This document shows, in pieces, positions 20,001-27,992 of a DNA stretch of 64,000 bases; position 1 is the stretch's first letter, and the number at the start of each line of letters is the position of its first letter. The stretch spans positions 62,001-126,000 of the forward strand of contig JADJDM010000020.1 of NCBI GenBank assembly GCA_016702705.1. The letters are read 5' to 3'. The notes beneath the pieces are model-generated. The model was not told where the DNA came from. It did no database searches and worked only from the letters and a program-made list of their open reading frames with translations. The stretch comes from Bacteroidota bacterium. GTDB lineage: Bacteria > Bacteroidota > Bacteroidia > B-17B0 > Aurantibacillaceae. Made by a program: the position numbers and the translations under genes.

Positions 20001-21492
20001 AACTCAACCTGTTGCAGCTAAGTATGAAGTAACTAATAATATTTTTACAAAAATATTTGAAGGAATAAATATTAATAATGCTAACGGAACATTAGTTGAA
20101 AACAACACCATCAGCTTAAACTCTACTGCTCCATCCTACAACTTTAATGCAGGTGTAGTATTAAACAATTGTTACGCTGCTAAAGTACAATACAATCGAA
20201 TTGATGGCAATGGAAATCAAAACGCTTGGCAAGAATGTGGTATTAGAGGGCATTATAGTAACTTAAGTACAATTTCATGTAATACAATCCGTAACTCATT
20301 TACAGGATTTGGCTTTCATGGGCCAAGCTCAAGCGATGTATTTAAAAACGACATTTACAACGCTAAATATGGTGTGTGGAACGCGTTTAGCGCCGCCATT
20401 GGTAACCAAGACAATCCTAATCTAGCAGCACAAGGTTTTGCTGGCCAGCCAAGCGAAAATAGATGGTTTAATACATTGTCAGCTCCTATCATTTGGCATA
20501 GCTTTATGGCGGTTGCTTCTGATGGTTCTCAAAATATATTTTACACAAGAAGTAACTATCCACATTCAATGCTCTTAAATGATTTTGACACTCCACCTTC
20601 TTCAACTATGCTTCCATTTCCAGTATCAAACCCTTTACTACCTTATACTGGTAATTGCAATACAGGTATTATCAATGGTAGATTAATGCGTTTAGCACCA
20701 CAAATTGCGCAAGATGTATTGTATCCTGCCAATAACATTGTGGGTAAAAATGTTTCCAAGCGCGCTTTATTAACTAACTTAATAAACGAAAACATAAACA
20801 CGCAAGGTAATGCAGTTTTAGATAATTTTAAAATTACCGAATTACAAACTAACATTGGTAAATTTAATAAAATAGATGAACGCATTAAGGAAGCAATTGC
20901 CTTAAACGATTCTATTTTATTAGATTCTGTTGAGTATGTTAATACTAGCTTATCAGCATCAGATAGTGTGGAGATGTTACAAAAACAAGTGACTCAAATT
21001 TATTTAAACTATGTAAAAAATGATTTTGATTTGCTTGCAAGTGATATGGTAGATTTAGATGCTATTGCTAAATTATGCCCTTACCAATATGGTACATCTA
21101 TATTCCAAGCACGCTCTTTAATTAATCCTTATGTACCTAATTATGTTTACCAAAACGAGTGCGAAAAACTACAAGCTGATTTTACAAGTAGTATTAGAAG
21201 CATAGCTCCCGAATATATTGAAGAGCCAAGCATTGATTTAGTTGGAAAAGCAATTGCTGTTTATCCAAATCCAAACGATGGCGCTTTTAATGTATTGGTT
21301 AAAGCCGATGTTGAAATTGTTACTATTGAGCTATTTGGCTTGTTAGGTAACAAAATAATGGAAGCAGAGTATAAATTAAGTCCTGATAAAGTAATTACTG
21401 TTAAACTTGATTTAAAAGAAGGTGCTTATATGCTAAAGGTAAGTACTAAAAATTTAACAATAGGTACAGAGCGTCTAATTATTACAAAGTAA
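17056..21492 (+). CDS. Large secreted parallel beta-helix protein with T9SS type A sorting domain
   Basis: 1478 residues. There is a signal peptide (KSIISFIFLFSLLSFKLSIA), then a Cys-rich region to about residue 570 with Ig/PKD-like stretches. A right-handed beta-helix of roughly 500 residues follows (about 580-1130), rich in Asn/Thr/Tyr ladders such as NNTITYSSTANYNFTSRGVQ, NTFTNCYYGVYAKN and NNTISLNSTAP. A coiled region (~1220-1370) follows, with an Asp/Ser-rich helix. The last ~75 residues are a type A sorting domain (VYPNPNDGAFNVLVKAD to LIITK). Beta-helix proteins of this type are surface adhesins or polysaccharide-active proteins. No lyase residues can be assigned. Its stop directly abuts the next start. 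Confidence 0.85.
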   Translation: MRIKKYKKSIISFIFLFSLLSFKLSIAQSGVSRFDAYNGSDAEYSQLFSIPNSSKEVWHKFKVESNVPKTISITTKGLNPLNKIELVKLYTGTASNLQFIMDSPLIVSTDTVVRIFLYTGIVAINDTIYLRLLKGTNSSCINCQNNIPLNYLLEILTPECGYAGITLSSHYPFENISCQVFTPNAPGVACTLKVCANEQICIDASFKELGHGGYFMCATGTVNFGSQLPNSSIQYSSNLVLGTYQNTYCFTTTTTPGIYPVTVCWKYNSDCSPSGGIEPDRTVTNCCGTFFIEVGPTAPPNNGYTIYPNPVCKGAQACFTADPPNTPSYSYLFSTGLNSPGAVISPTGELCATYTANAGTYNTSLTIYNGYCPSPTVTQQLIVKNPSATFEVTPGLCRNWHFQAETFCMPENITLSWNVGGTIYTGNDFYADFPGNSSSVPVTLSVLSSTGVVIYTTSTTINNIPTFSASISYSSDNCGNHTYIANPSACVPSNAIYNWIYNGVTNIGQTVTIANNTSLGNFMTMTLNITLPNGTVLYTYTYNQAIPLNPTTCCGNNTVCANRFGGCTPAIINSSNAETIFSGIQIIDNKMYTVAANTTIVIPSNAQITFNNCSFLMYEGSSIQIERYTSLPNNKYSLVFNECYLRGCEKLWEGIKLKSGSGVIGNQPRVLIKKSMIEDAVAAFDFSAANDLIVLQVENTIFNKNLRGIKFISKSNVYSQFNILSVTGSVFTSKEFDVVTTGLPFGGQAFYNTNLASANNDNLKPKFGVSYHAKSLIGIEINGVPQGSGFEATASNITISEGIIYDNLVQGVAIKGLNIARFKSNTFKNITSPILNGDYPTYTSTQAGTTYTVQAAAIYYTGATNVYSNIGVGPTTSNPTQKNTFTNCYYGVYAKNKPFDVQKNDFTNCYNGVYQANSNVPAANNTTVNALIGNNRLTNLKYTAFYFYQNASIYSKVTNNTITYSSTANYNFTSRGVQIHEQTQPVAAKYEVTNNIFTKIFEGININNANGTLVENNTISLNSTAPSYNFNAGVVLNNCYAAKVQYNRIDGNGNQNAWQECGIRGHYSNLSTISCNTIRNSFTGFGFHGPSSSDVFKNDIYNAKYGVWNAFSAAIGNQDNPNLAAQGFAGQPSENRWFNTLSAPIIWHSFMAVASDGSQNIFYTRSNYPHSMLLNDFDTPPSSTMLPFPVSNPLLPYTGNCNTGIINGRLMRLAPQIAQDVLYPANNIVGKNVSKRALLTNLINENINTQGNAVLDNFKITELQTNIGKFNKIDERIKEAIALNDSILLDSVEYVNTSLSASDSVEMLQKQVTQIYLNYVKNDFDLLASDMVDLDAIAKLCPYQYGTSIFQARSLINPYVPNYVYQNECEKLQADFTSSIRSIAPEYIEEPSIDLVGKAIAVYPNPNDGAFNVLVKADVEIVTIELFGLLGNKIMEAEYKLSPDKVITVKLDLKEGAYMLKVSTKNLTIGTERLIITK

Positions 21493-22784
21493 TTGAAAAA
21501 GAATCTTCATATTACTATCTTATTAATTGGATTAATAAGTTGTCCGAATTTATTCGGGCAACTTATTAATCTTATACCCAATGCAAGTTTTGAAGATACC
21601 ACAGGATGTAATTATGGATACAACTTTCCATATTTAAAAGACTGGTACAATCCTACTTTTATAGGTGGCATTGCAACGGCTACTCCGGATTATTATAATA
21701 GATGCACAGACCCTCTTAATTATCATGCAGACACTATGTTCCGTAGGCACTCAGGATATGGTAGAGTAGGTGCTCTTGTTAAAACATCTGACAATAGTAA
21801 TATTAGAGAATATATAGCTGTAAAATTAAAATCAGGTTTAATTGCTGGCAAAAATTATTGTTTTGACATGCATACAACATCTTTCTTATTATCAAAAAAC
21901 GGAACTGATAATTTAGGTGTTTATTTTGGTGTAGGAGCACAATATTATAATATAAATACAATTCCACCTGTTACCCCTCAAATTAATTTACCTTCTGGGG
22001 AAATAATTGATTATAGTTGGCATAAACTAGAAGCTATTTATACAGCTGTTGGGAATGAAACAGATATTATGATTGGAGGTTTTAAAACAGATGCTAATGC
22101 GGCTTCTGTTTTTTTAAATGATACTACTTTTTTTACTTGGCCTTCGGTTGGATATTATTTAAATGTTGATAGATTCTATAATGTTTTTGATGATGTTTCT
22201 CTTCATGAGATGAGTATTAATAGTGGAGATACCGCAGTAACATGCCCACAAAACATGATAGCAACAATAGGAGAGGTAAACACAGATACAGCATTTAAAA
22301 GTTATTGGTGGTACGATGCAAGTGGAGCATTAATAGATAGTATAAATTCACAAATACAAGTACAACCTACAAACAATACTTTTTACATTCAAGAAAAACG
22401 CATGTGTGGGCAAAGTTTATGGGATACTATTTTTGTAAAAATAGATACAGTTTGTCCACCGCCTCCAACCGAGCCGCCTGTTGTAGAAACGGAGTTTGTA
22501 ATACCGAACGTTTTTAGTCCAAATGGGGATGGTATAAATGATGTATGGAGGGTCTCGACTGCGCTCGACATGACAATTGAAAATTTCGTAATTTATAATA
22601 GATGGGGAATTTCAATTGTTGATTCGGAGAACATCAATACATTAGGTTTAGCCAAAATTGCTTCATGGGATGGATATACAACAAGTGGGATTAAGTGTGA
22701 AGATGGAGTTTATTACTATGTAATGGAAATCAAGAATAATAAAGGAGAGATTGAGAAGTTTGGTACATAACCTTGTTAAGATAG
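21493..22784 (+). CDS. Secreted CHU_C-domain protein, frameshifted at the extreme C-terminus
   Basis: Starts at a TTG immediately after the upstream TAA, with a signal peptide (KKNLHITILLIGLISCPNLF). The N-terminal ~230 residues look like a carbohydrate-binding beta-sandwich common in Bacteroidota surface proteins (LIPNASFEDTTGCNYGYNFP). The C-terminal ~95 residues are a CHU_C type B sorting domain (IPNVFSPNGDGINDVW ... YNRWG ... DGVYYYVMEIKN). The frame stops at 22770 after KFGT. Restoring one A at about 22766 gives GTITLLR and a stop at 22784, the normal end of this domain. Bases 22553-22569, inside the domain, match the palindromic repeat at 24577 exactly. Confidence 0.82.
22553..22569 (-). 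repeat. In-frame copy of the GTCGAGCGCAGTCGAGA repeat
   Basis: The + strand reads TCTCGACTGCGCTCGAC, the exact reverse complement of 24577-24593. It encodes V-S-T-A-L-D within the CHU_C domain without disturbing the frame. A 17-base identity by chance is very unlikely in 64 kb. Confidence 0.7.
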
Positions 22785-22817
22785 TTAATTACTTTCGCTA
22801 GTAAAATTAATTTCAAT

Positions 22818-22850
22818 AATAAAACACAGCTTAATAATTGGTGTTTTATT
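22818..22850 (+). terminator. Possible AT-rich terminator hairpin
   Basis: AATAAAACAC at 22818-22827 pairs with GTGTTTTATT at 22841-22850 (10 bp, 13-base loop), between the CHU_C gene and the SRPBCC gene. It has low GC and only a short T tract, so it is weak. Confidence 0.4.
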
Positions 22851-22884
22851 GCGTATTTTAGCACAATAAATTGCAATTAGTAAA

Positions 22885-23364
22885 ATGAAAACAAAATCCA
22901 TTAAACAATCTATAAGCTTTGATGCTACACCAGATGAGCTTTATGATGTACTTATGAATGCAAAAAAGCATAGCGCATTAACAGCTTCTAAAGTAAAAAT
23001 GAGCAATAAAGTAAAAGGAAAGTTTGATGTGTTTGATGGATATTGCCACGGATACAATATTGAATTAGAGCCGGGCAAAAAAATTGTTCAAGCTTGGCAT
23101 TTTGCCGAAGATGGCTGGCCAGCAGATCATTTCTCTATTTGTACTTTTAGTTTTGAAAAAGTAAAAAACAAAACAAAATTATCATTTACTCAAACTGGAA
23201 TTCCAGAACACAAAGCAGTATCATTAAAATCAGGCTGGGCAACTTTTTACTGGGAACCATTGAAAGAGTTCTTTAGTACTAAATGGGCGAAGCTAAATAT
23301 TAGATTGAAGATTTTAGATGTCAGATTTAAAACAAACCATATACAAAATGAAAAGCGTATTTAA
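22885..23364 (+). CDS. SRPBCC (AHSA1-like) domain protein
   Basis: 159 residues. Opens with IKQSISFDATPDELYDVLMN and contains the AHSA1 core (GYCHGYNIELEPGKKIVQAW, FSFEKVKNKTKLSFTQTGIP) ending in TFYWEPLKEFF. This START-like helix-grip fold binds hydrophobic ligands or assists Hsp90-like partners in other organisms, and the bacterial roles are mostly unknown. The last ~25 residues are not family-like, so the end may be altered. It overlaps the next start by 17 bases. Confidence 0.8.
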   Translation: MKTKSIKQSISFDATPDELYDVLMNAKKHSALTASKVKMSNKVKGKFDVFDGYCHGYNIELEPGKKIVQAWHFAEDGWPADHFSICTFSFEKVKNKTKLSFTQTGIPEHKAVSLKSGWATFYWEPLKEFFSTKWAKLNIRLKILDVRFKTNHIQNEKRI

Positions 23365-23800
23365 CAAAGTAGATTCTCAAGAAATTATTGATAGAATAAA
23401 TAAGTTAACACCTAGCACGCAAGCTGTGTGGGGTAAAATGAATGTTGCACAAATGTTAGCTCATTGCAATGTAACTTATGAATTTATTTATGATACCAAG
23501 CATGAAGCTCCTAAAGGATTTACAAAGCTAATGCTTAAGTTATTTGTGAAAAACATTGTTGTTAATGAAAAGCCTTATGGTAAAAGCAGTCGCACTGCTC
23601 CAGCATTTATCATCGTAGATGAAAGAGTTTTTGAAACGGAAAAAAAACGTTTAATAGACCACATTACCAAAACTCAAGAGTTAGGAGAAAAATATTTTGA
23701 TGGTAAAGAATCTATCTCTTTCGGTCCACTTAAAATGCAGGAATGGAATAATATGTTTTACAAACATTTAAATCATCACTTAAGCCAATTTGGGGTTTAA
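23348..23800 (+). CDS. DUF1569 (DinB-like) protein
   Basis: 150 residues from the ATG at 23348. An alternative start at 23318 adds ten unlikely residues. SVFNKVDSQEIIDRINKLTP followed by WGKMNVAQMLAHC, and a C-terminal WNNMFYKHLNHHLSQFG, are typical of DUF1569. This four-helix DinB-like fold has histidines that may bind metal (H near 36 and the HLNHHL cluster). Function is unknown. It is translationally coupled to the SRPBCC gene. Confidence 0.8.
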   Translation: MKSVFNKVDSQEIIDRINKLTPSTQAVWGKMNVAQMLAHCNVTYEFIYDTKHEAPKGFTKLMLKLFVKNIVVNEKPYGKSSRTAPAFIIVDERVFETEKKRLIDHITKTQELGEKYFDGKESISFGPLKMQEWNNMFYKHLNHHLSQFGV

Positions 23801-23837
23801 CACATACTAATTTCCTGTTTTTTTCGTATATTAGAGT

Positions 23838-24188
23838 ATGAAAAACTTACTTGTAATAGCTCTATTTTCATTTTTTATTTCTTGCACAAAAGATACAAGT
23901 CCGGGGCAAGGAACTCCTATGCAACAGACTTGTTTGCAAACAAAGATTAATTCTTTTTCATCTGGAAATTATGCTTGCCCTACAAGTGCAAATGTGAAAG
24001 AATATTTGTTTCAAAATAGCACTGTTTATGTTTTCGATCCTGGTAATTGTGGGGCAGATATGACTTCGGAGGTTATAAATTCGGACTGCCAAACACTAGG
24101 ATATTTAGGAGGCTTTGCAGGTAACATCTTAATAAACAGTGAGAATTTTTCGAATGCTACTTATGTAAGAACAATTTGGAACAACTGA
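23838..24188 (+). CDS. Small lipoprotein, DUF6970-like
   Basis: 116 residues with a lipoprotein signal (MKNLLVIALFSFFISC), lipidated at Cys16. The mature part is a small Cys-containing beta domain with ASVKEY-like and YVFDPGNCGADMTSEVINSD, then LGYLGGFAGN and a TYVRTIW end. These are motifs I associate with DUF6970 in Bacteroidota. Location is inferred as periplasmic or outer-membrane-anchored; function is unknown. Confidence 0.7.
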   Translation: MKNLLVIALFSFFISCTKDTSPGQGTPMQQTCLQTKINSFSSGNYACPTSANVKEYLFQNSTVYVFDPGNCGADMTSEVINSDCQTLGYLGGFAGNILINSENFSNATYVRTIWNN

Positions 24189-24362
24189 TTTAATCGTTCA
24201 CCCTTATTCGGCTTACAATTACCTCATATTGGGTGCTATTCACCAATTAAACTTTCATTCTAAGTTAAAACCAAGTATTTTCAATAAAAATTTGAAACTA
24301 AAAGAAAAATTAGTAATTTCATTAAGTCAAATCAATTATTGGTAAACCTATATTATTCTCTT

Positions 24363-24503
24363 ATGAAAAAGTTATTGAAAATCTCCGTTGTTCTTACCCT
24401 TCTTGTTTCACTTGTTGTACTAGAAACTTCTTGCAGTAAAAGAGGAAGAGATTGTAAAGGAAGAAGAAAAACTGCGAAGACGAATATGGGTGGCTGGCTA
24501 TAA
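24363..24503 (+). CDS. 46-residue small lipoprotein with conserved-looking C-terminus
   Basis: ATG at 24363, stop TAA at 24501-24503. The product has an N-terminal hydrophobic signal (LLKISVVLTLLVSLVVL) ending in ETSC, plausible as a lipobox cysteine. A strongly basic stretch (SKRGRDCKGRRKTAK) follows, and the protein ends NMGGWL. Small basic lipoproteins ending in a similar Met-Gly-Trp motif occur in other Bacteroidota, which supports its being real. Function is unknown. Confidence 0.6.
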   Translation: MKKLLKISVVLTLLVSLVVLETSCSKRGRDCKGRRKTAKTNMGGWL

Positions 24504-24576
24504 CTAATGCCTTCAACAAAACGGTATCTGCTTCGCTTTTTTAAATTAAACTAATGCAAAGTATACTTTGTGTCCC

Positions 24577-24634
24577 GTCGAGCGCAGTCGAGACGTGACT
24601 ATCGTACTTTCGTTCTATTCTCGACTGCGCTCGA
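24577..24634. repeat. REP-like palindromic repeat element
   Basis: GTCGAGCGCAGTCGAGA (24577-24593) and TCTCGACTGCGCTCGA (24619-24634) form a 16-bp inverted repeat around 25 bases. A degenerate third copy (gactgctctagaactgacac) follows at about 24658-24677. GC-rich palindromes of this sequence type are scattered in many Bacteroidota genomes. One arm also occurs at 22553-22569. The interval 24504-24701 contains nothing else I recognise. Confidence 0.7.
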
Positions 24635-24701
24635 ACTGACACTCAAGTTTCTATTTGACTGCTCTAGAACTGACACTCAATTCTTCTTTTCTCAAATAAA
24701 T

Positions 24702-25646
24702 CTAATCTCTTGTTGCGGCTCTGCGCAAGCGATCGTTTATAGCTTTTCCTAAAAATGAATCTGGGAATTCTTCGGCAAGGATGAATTCACAATCTTGAGC
24801 ATCTAATTCACGCATTACCGAAAATAATTTTTTTGCAGCTTCTGATAAGTCTGCTTTTTCTGATAATACAATTGTATCATCGTTGTATTTTTTTGAGAAA
24901 CTCATTACAGCAATTTTTCTTCCTGCATTAGACTTCAATAATTCTTCAATGTTGCCTATTAGTAAAGGTTTGCGTGGCGCGTAATGAGTTTTTAATTGAC
25001 CTGGCGCCTTTGGGTCGCTTGATGAGTTTATTCTTAATTCTACCTCAGCAAATACTTCTAGTTCTTCAATCGACAATCCACCTAAACGATACACAATTAT
25101 TTTTTCTTTTTCGAAGCCAATGATTGTTGACTCCACTCCTACTCTGCAATCGCCACCATCCAATATGTAATCAATTTTTTCTCCTAATTGTTGCTGAACA
25201 TGCTGCGCCGTTGTTGGGCTAATGTATCCAAAAGGATTTGCACTTGGAGCAGCTAAAGGAAAATCGAGTTTATTTAATAAATCTAAAGTTAGTTGATGGT
25301 CGGGAATACGCACTGCAACTTGCGGAAGACCTGATGTAATTAAATCAGGAACGATTTCCTTTCTATCTAATAAAAAAGTGATTGGTCCAGGCGAAAATTT
25401 TTCGGCTAACTTATATGCTAAAGCTGGAATGGATTCGCAATATTTTTCTACCAAAGAAAAACTTGGCAAGTGCATTATTAGCGGATCGAACAAAGGCCGT
25501 TCTTTTGCTTTAAAAATTTTTAGTACTGCTTCTTCGTTTAATGCGTTTGCAGCTAAACCGTAAACGGTTTCCGTTGGTATAGCTACCAACCTTCCTTGTT
25601 GCAACAAGGAAGCTGCATACTCAATATCGTTTCCTATCGAACTCAA
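24702..25646 (-). CDS. L-threonylcarbamoyladenylate synthase (Sua5/TsaC family)
   Basis: 314 residues. Makes threonylcarbamoyl-AMP for the t6A37 modification of tRNAs reading ANN codons. The YrdC/TsaC domain is clear: GRLVAIPTETVYGLAANALN, KERPLFDPLIMHL, and PSANPFGYISPTTAQHV. A C-terminal Sua5 domain follows (about 215-314, PGQLKTHYAPRKPLLIGN). The length matches the two-domain Sua5 type rather than short TsaC. Its start overlaps the stop of the next upstream gene by four bases. Confidence 0.93.
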   Translation of the reverse strand: MSSIGNDIEYAASLLQQGRLVAIPTETVYGLAANALNEEAVLKIFKAKERPLFDPLIMHLPSFSLVEKYCESIPALAYKLAEKFSPGPITFLLDRKEIVPDLITSGLPQVAVRIPDHQLTLDLLNKLDFPLAAPSANPFGYISPTTAQHVQQQLGEKIDYILDGGDCRVGVESTIIGFEKEKIIVYRLGGLSIEELEVFAEVELRINSSSDPKAPGQLKTHYAPRKPLLIGNIEELLKSNAGRKIAVMSFSKKYNDDTIVLSEKADLSEAAKKLFSVMRELDAQDCEFILAEEFPDSFLGKAINDRLRRAATRD

Positions 25647-26041
25647 TTTTTAATTGTATCGCAAGCGGGGCAAGAAACTTTTAATTGAAATTCTTTTATA
25701 GTAGAAATAGTATCGCAATCTTGAATTACCAATGTAAATGGAGCATCTGGCTTTAAACCTTCAACAAATAATTTACCACAAGGTATTGAACGTACTTCAC
25801 TCTTATCATAATTAATACGAAACTTATTTTGTAAAAAAGTACGTAATGAATCTTGAGGAATGTTTAAACTCTTTAATTGACATTTTGCTTTCTCGCTTAA
25901 CATCATGGATTGATCGGTAATTTCAATCAACTTCATTTCGTTTACATTGCTACATTTTTTTCCTTTCAGAATAAACATAAGAGCTAATAAACCAATTAAA
26001 AAACCAAACAGATACAATTTTAACCTTCGCTTGAAATCCAT
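25643..26041 (-). CDS. Hypothetical single-pass membrane protein
   Basis: 132 residues. An N-terminal membrane helix (LKLYLFGFLIGLLALMFIL) precedes a ~110-residue exported region containing cysteines (KGKKCSNVN, PCGKLFVEG, a C-terminal SCPACDTIKN). The family is small and found mainly in Bacteroidota; I know no function. It lies between alanine dehydrogenase (three bases upstream) and Sua5 (four-base overlap), so the three genes look like one operon. Confidence 0.7.
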   Translation of the reverse strand: MDFKRRLKLYLFGFLIGLLALMFILKGKKCSNVNEMKLIEITDQSMMLSEKAKCQLKSLNIPQDSLRTFLQNKFRINYDKSEVRSIPCGKLFVEGLKPDAPFTLVIQDCDTISTIKEFQLKVSCPACDTIKN

Positions 26042-26044
26042 ATT

Positions 26045-27262
26045 CTAAAACATTGCCATTAATAAATTGATATCCTTATAAGGTAAGCCAAATGTTTCGG
26101 CTAAAAATTCGTTGGTTAAAACGCCATTATAAATATAAACTCCATTTCTTACACCCGAATCTTTTCTTAATAAACCTTCAATACCGCCTTCATCGCCCAT
26201 GTTTATCAATATTTGAGAAAACATATTACTGAACGCATACGACGCAGTGCGAGAAACACGTGAAGGAATATTTGGAACACAATAATGTATTACACCATGC
26301 TTTCTAAATACAGGCTTGCTATGATTAGTAACTTCAGATGTTTCAAAAATACCACCTTGATCAATACTTACATCAACAATCACTGCTCCTACTTTCATAT
26401 CGCTTACCATGTCTTCAGAAACAATAACAGGACTTCTCCCTTTTTGACTTCTTAAAGCGCCAATAACAACATCAGCAGATTTCAAATGCTTTGCTAACAC
26501 TTTTGGTTGAATAACAGAAGTAAAAATACGAGCGCCTAATGAGTTTTGTAAACGACGTAAACGTGAAGTTGAATTATCAAAAACTTTTACATGCGCTCCT
26601 AAACCAATGGCAGCACGTGCTGCAAACTCACCTACAGTTCCTGCACCAATTATTATTACTTCGGATGGAGAAATACCAGCAACACCACCAAGTAGTGCTC
26701 CCATTCCATTATTTGTATTACTTAAATATTCAGCTGCAATTAAAATAGATGTACCACCTGCAATTTCTCCCATTGCACGAACAGCTGGAAAAATACCTTG
26801 CTCATCAGTAATCCAATCAACTGCAATTGCATTTATTTTTTTCGCTGTTAAGCGGCGAATAAACTCATCGGGTTGCGTAGAAAATTGCAATGCAGAAAAC
26901 AATGTTTGCTTTTGTTGCATCATTTCTACCTCATGAATCGTTGGAGGTGCAATCTTCACAATCATATCAGCCTTGTAAACTTCTTCTGCTGTGTATGCAA
27001 TTTCAGCACCTGCTTCACTATAGTCGTTATCCTGAAAATTTGCTGCTTGCCCCGCGTTGGTTTCAATAACAACACGATGTCCGCAATTAACTAACAAGGC
27101 TACAGCATCTGGAACTAAAGGAACACGATTTTCTTGATAAGAAATTTCTTTAGGAATACCAATGTATAATTTTCCTTTTTTTCTGCCTACCTCTAGCATT
27201 TCTTCCTGTGGAAGATATACACCTTTGGTTAGCGACAATAATGCTTCTTTCGATATTACCAT
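26045..27262 (-). CDS. ald: Alanine dehydrogenase
   Basis: 405 residues. Interconverts L-alanine and pyruvate plus ammonia with NAD. The AlaDH/PNT N-terminal domain (YIGIPKEISYQENRVPLVPD, about 33-52) and the NAD-binding domain with GAGTVGEFAARAAIG at about 206 are both present. The C-terminal part contains GAVIVDVSIDQGG and the lid region. An N-terminal extension of about 30 residues (LTKGVYLPQEEMLEVGRKKG) is typical of the Bacteroidota form. The enzyme is homologous to PntA at 59.1 kb, but here there is a single soluble chain with no membrane domain. Confidence 0.92.
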   Translation of the reverse strand: MVISKEALLSLTKGVYLPQEEMLEVGRKKGKLYIGIPKEISYQENRVPLVPDAVALLVNCGHRVVIETNAGQAANFQDNDYSEAGAEIAYTAEEVYKADMIVKIAPPTIHEVEMMQQKQTLFSALQFSTQPDEFIRRLTAKKINAIAVDWITDEQGIFPAVRAMGEIAGGTSILIAAEYLSNTNNGMGALLGGVAGISPSEVIIIGAGTVGEFAARAAIGLGAHVKVFDNSTSRLRRLQNSLGARIFTSVIQPKVLAKHLKSADVVIGALRSQKGRSPVIVSEDMVSDMKVGAVIVDVSIDQGGIFETSEVTNHSKPVFRKHGVIHYCVPNIPSRVSRTASYAFSNMFSQILINMGDEGGIEGLLRKDSGVRNGVYIYNGVLTNEFLAETFGLPYKDINLLMAMF

Positions 27263-27274
27263 TGTAATTTTATT

Positions 27275-27982
27275 TTAATAATCTCCGTGATAACGTGGAG
27301 CGTTGCAATCTAAATCATTCAATTTTTTCTTGCGCCACATAATTCCAACTCTTAATTCCCAAGTACGATTGCTTGCCGCAACATTATTTTCATTGTATTG
27401 TCTTCGTACATCTGGGTTATAATGTAACTCAGTAAAGATTTTTAATTTTCTATATGAATATGGCTCAAAACCAATTCCGACATCAGGCGAAACCCAAAGT
27501 TTTTTAAAATTATCCGCCACTTGGCTGTATGCACCAATTGATTTTCCTAGATTATATTCTAAGCGCGCTCCAATTAATAATGAAGAAGTAAAATTAAATG
27601 TCTCCATTCTAAACTTCGCAAAATTATTAAATGCGATGTATTTATATTTGTTTACGCCTCTTCTTCGTTCGTTGGTATAAATATTTACTAACTCATTTCT
27701 TTCAACAGCACCTTTATTAATGTATTCAATTTCAGATTGCAATCTAAACCCTCTAAAATTAAACATCTCAAACACTACGCCTGCACCCCAACTCTGACGC
27801 TCTGTTGAACGATGAGACTCAGGTGTTATCGGCAACCAATTTATTGTATCTCGTGCATTTGAATTTAAATAATCATGACGTGATGAAGTACCAGAACCAA
27901 ATAGTCCAATTCCCTGTATGAATTGAGCATTCACCGTAAATGAAGAAACAACTAAAAGTAAAAGAGAGATTTTTTTAATCAT
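27275..27982 (-). CDS. Outer-membrane beta-barrel protein, uncharacterised
   Basis: 235 residues with a signal peptide (MIKKISLLLLVVSSFTVNAQ). Amphipathic strands with alternating aromatics follow (WGAGVVFEMFNFRGFRLQSE, NFAKFRMETFNFTSSLLIGA, LKIFTELHYNPDVRRQ, TWELRVGIMW). These resemble 8- or 10-stranded outer-membrane barrels. It is in the same direction as fabD (11 bases) and ald. I do not recognise a named family. Confidence 0.7.
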   Translation of the reverse strand: MIKKISLLLLVVSSFTVNAQFIQGIGLFGSGTSSRHDYLNSNARDTINWLPITPESHRSTERQSWGAGVVFEMFNFRGFRLQSEIEYINKGAVERNELVNIYTNERRRGVNKYKYIAFNNFAKFRMETFNFTSSLLIGARLEYNLGKSIGAYSQVADNFKKLWVSPDVGIGFEPYSYRKLKIFTELHYNPDVRRQYNENNVAASNRTWELRVGIMWRKKKLNDLDCNAPRYHGDY

Positions 27983-27992
27983 GATTTATGTT

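Noticed and set aside
24570..24752. ORF through the REP-like hairpin
   Set aside because: It is made of repeat DNA and runs into the antisense end of the Sua5 gene; no domain.
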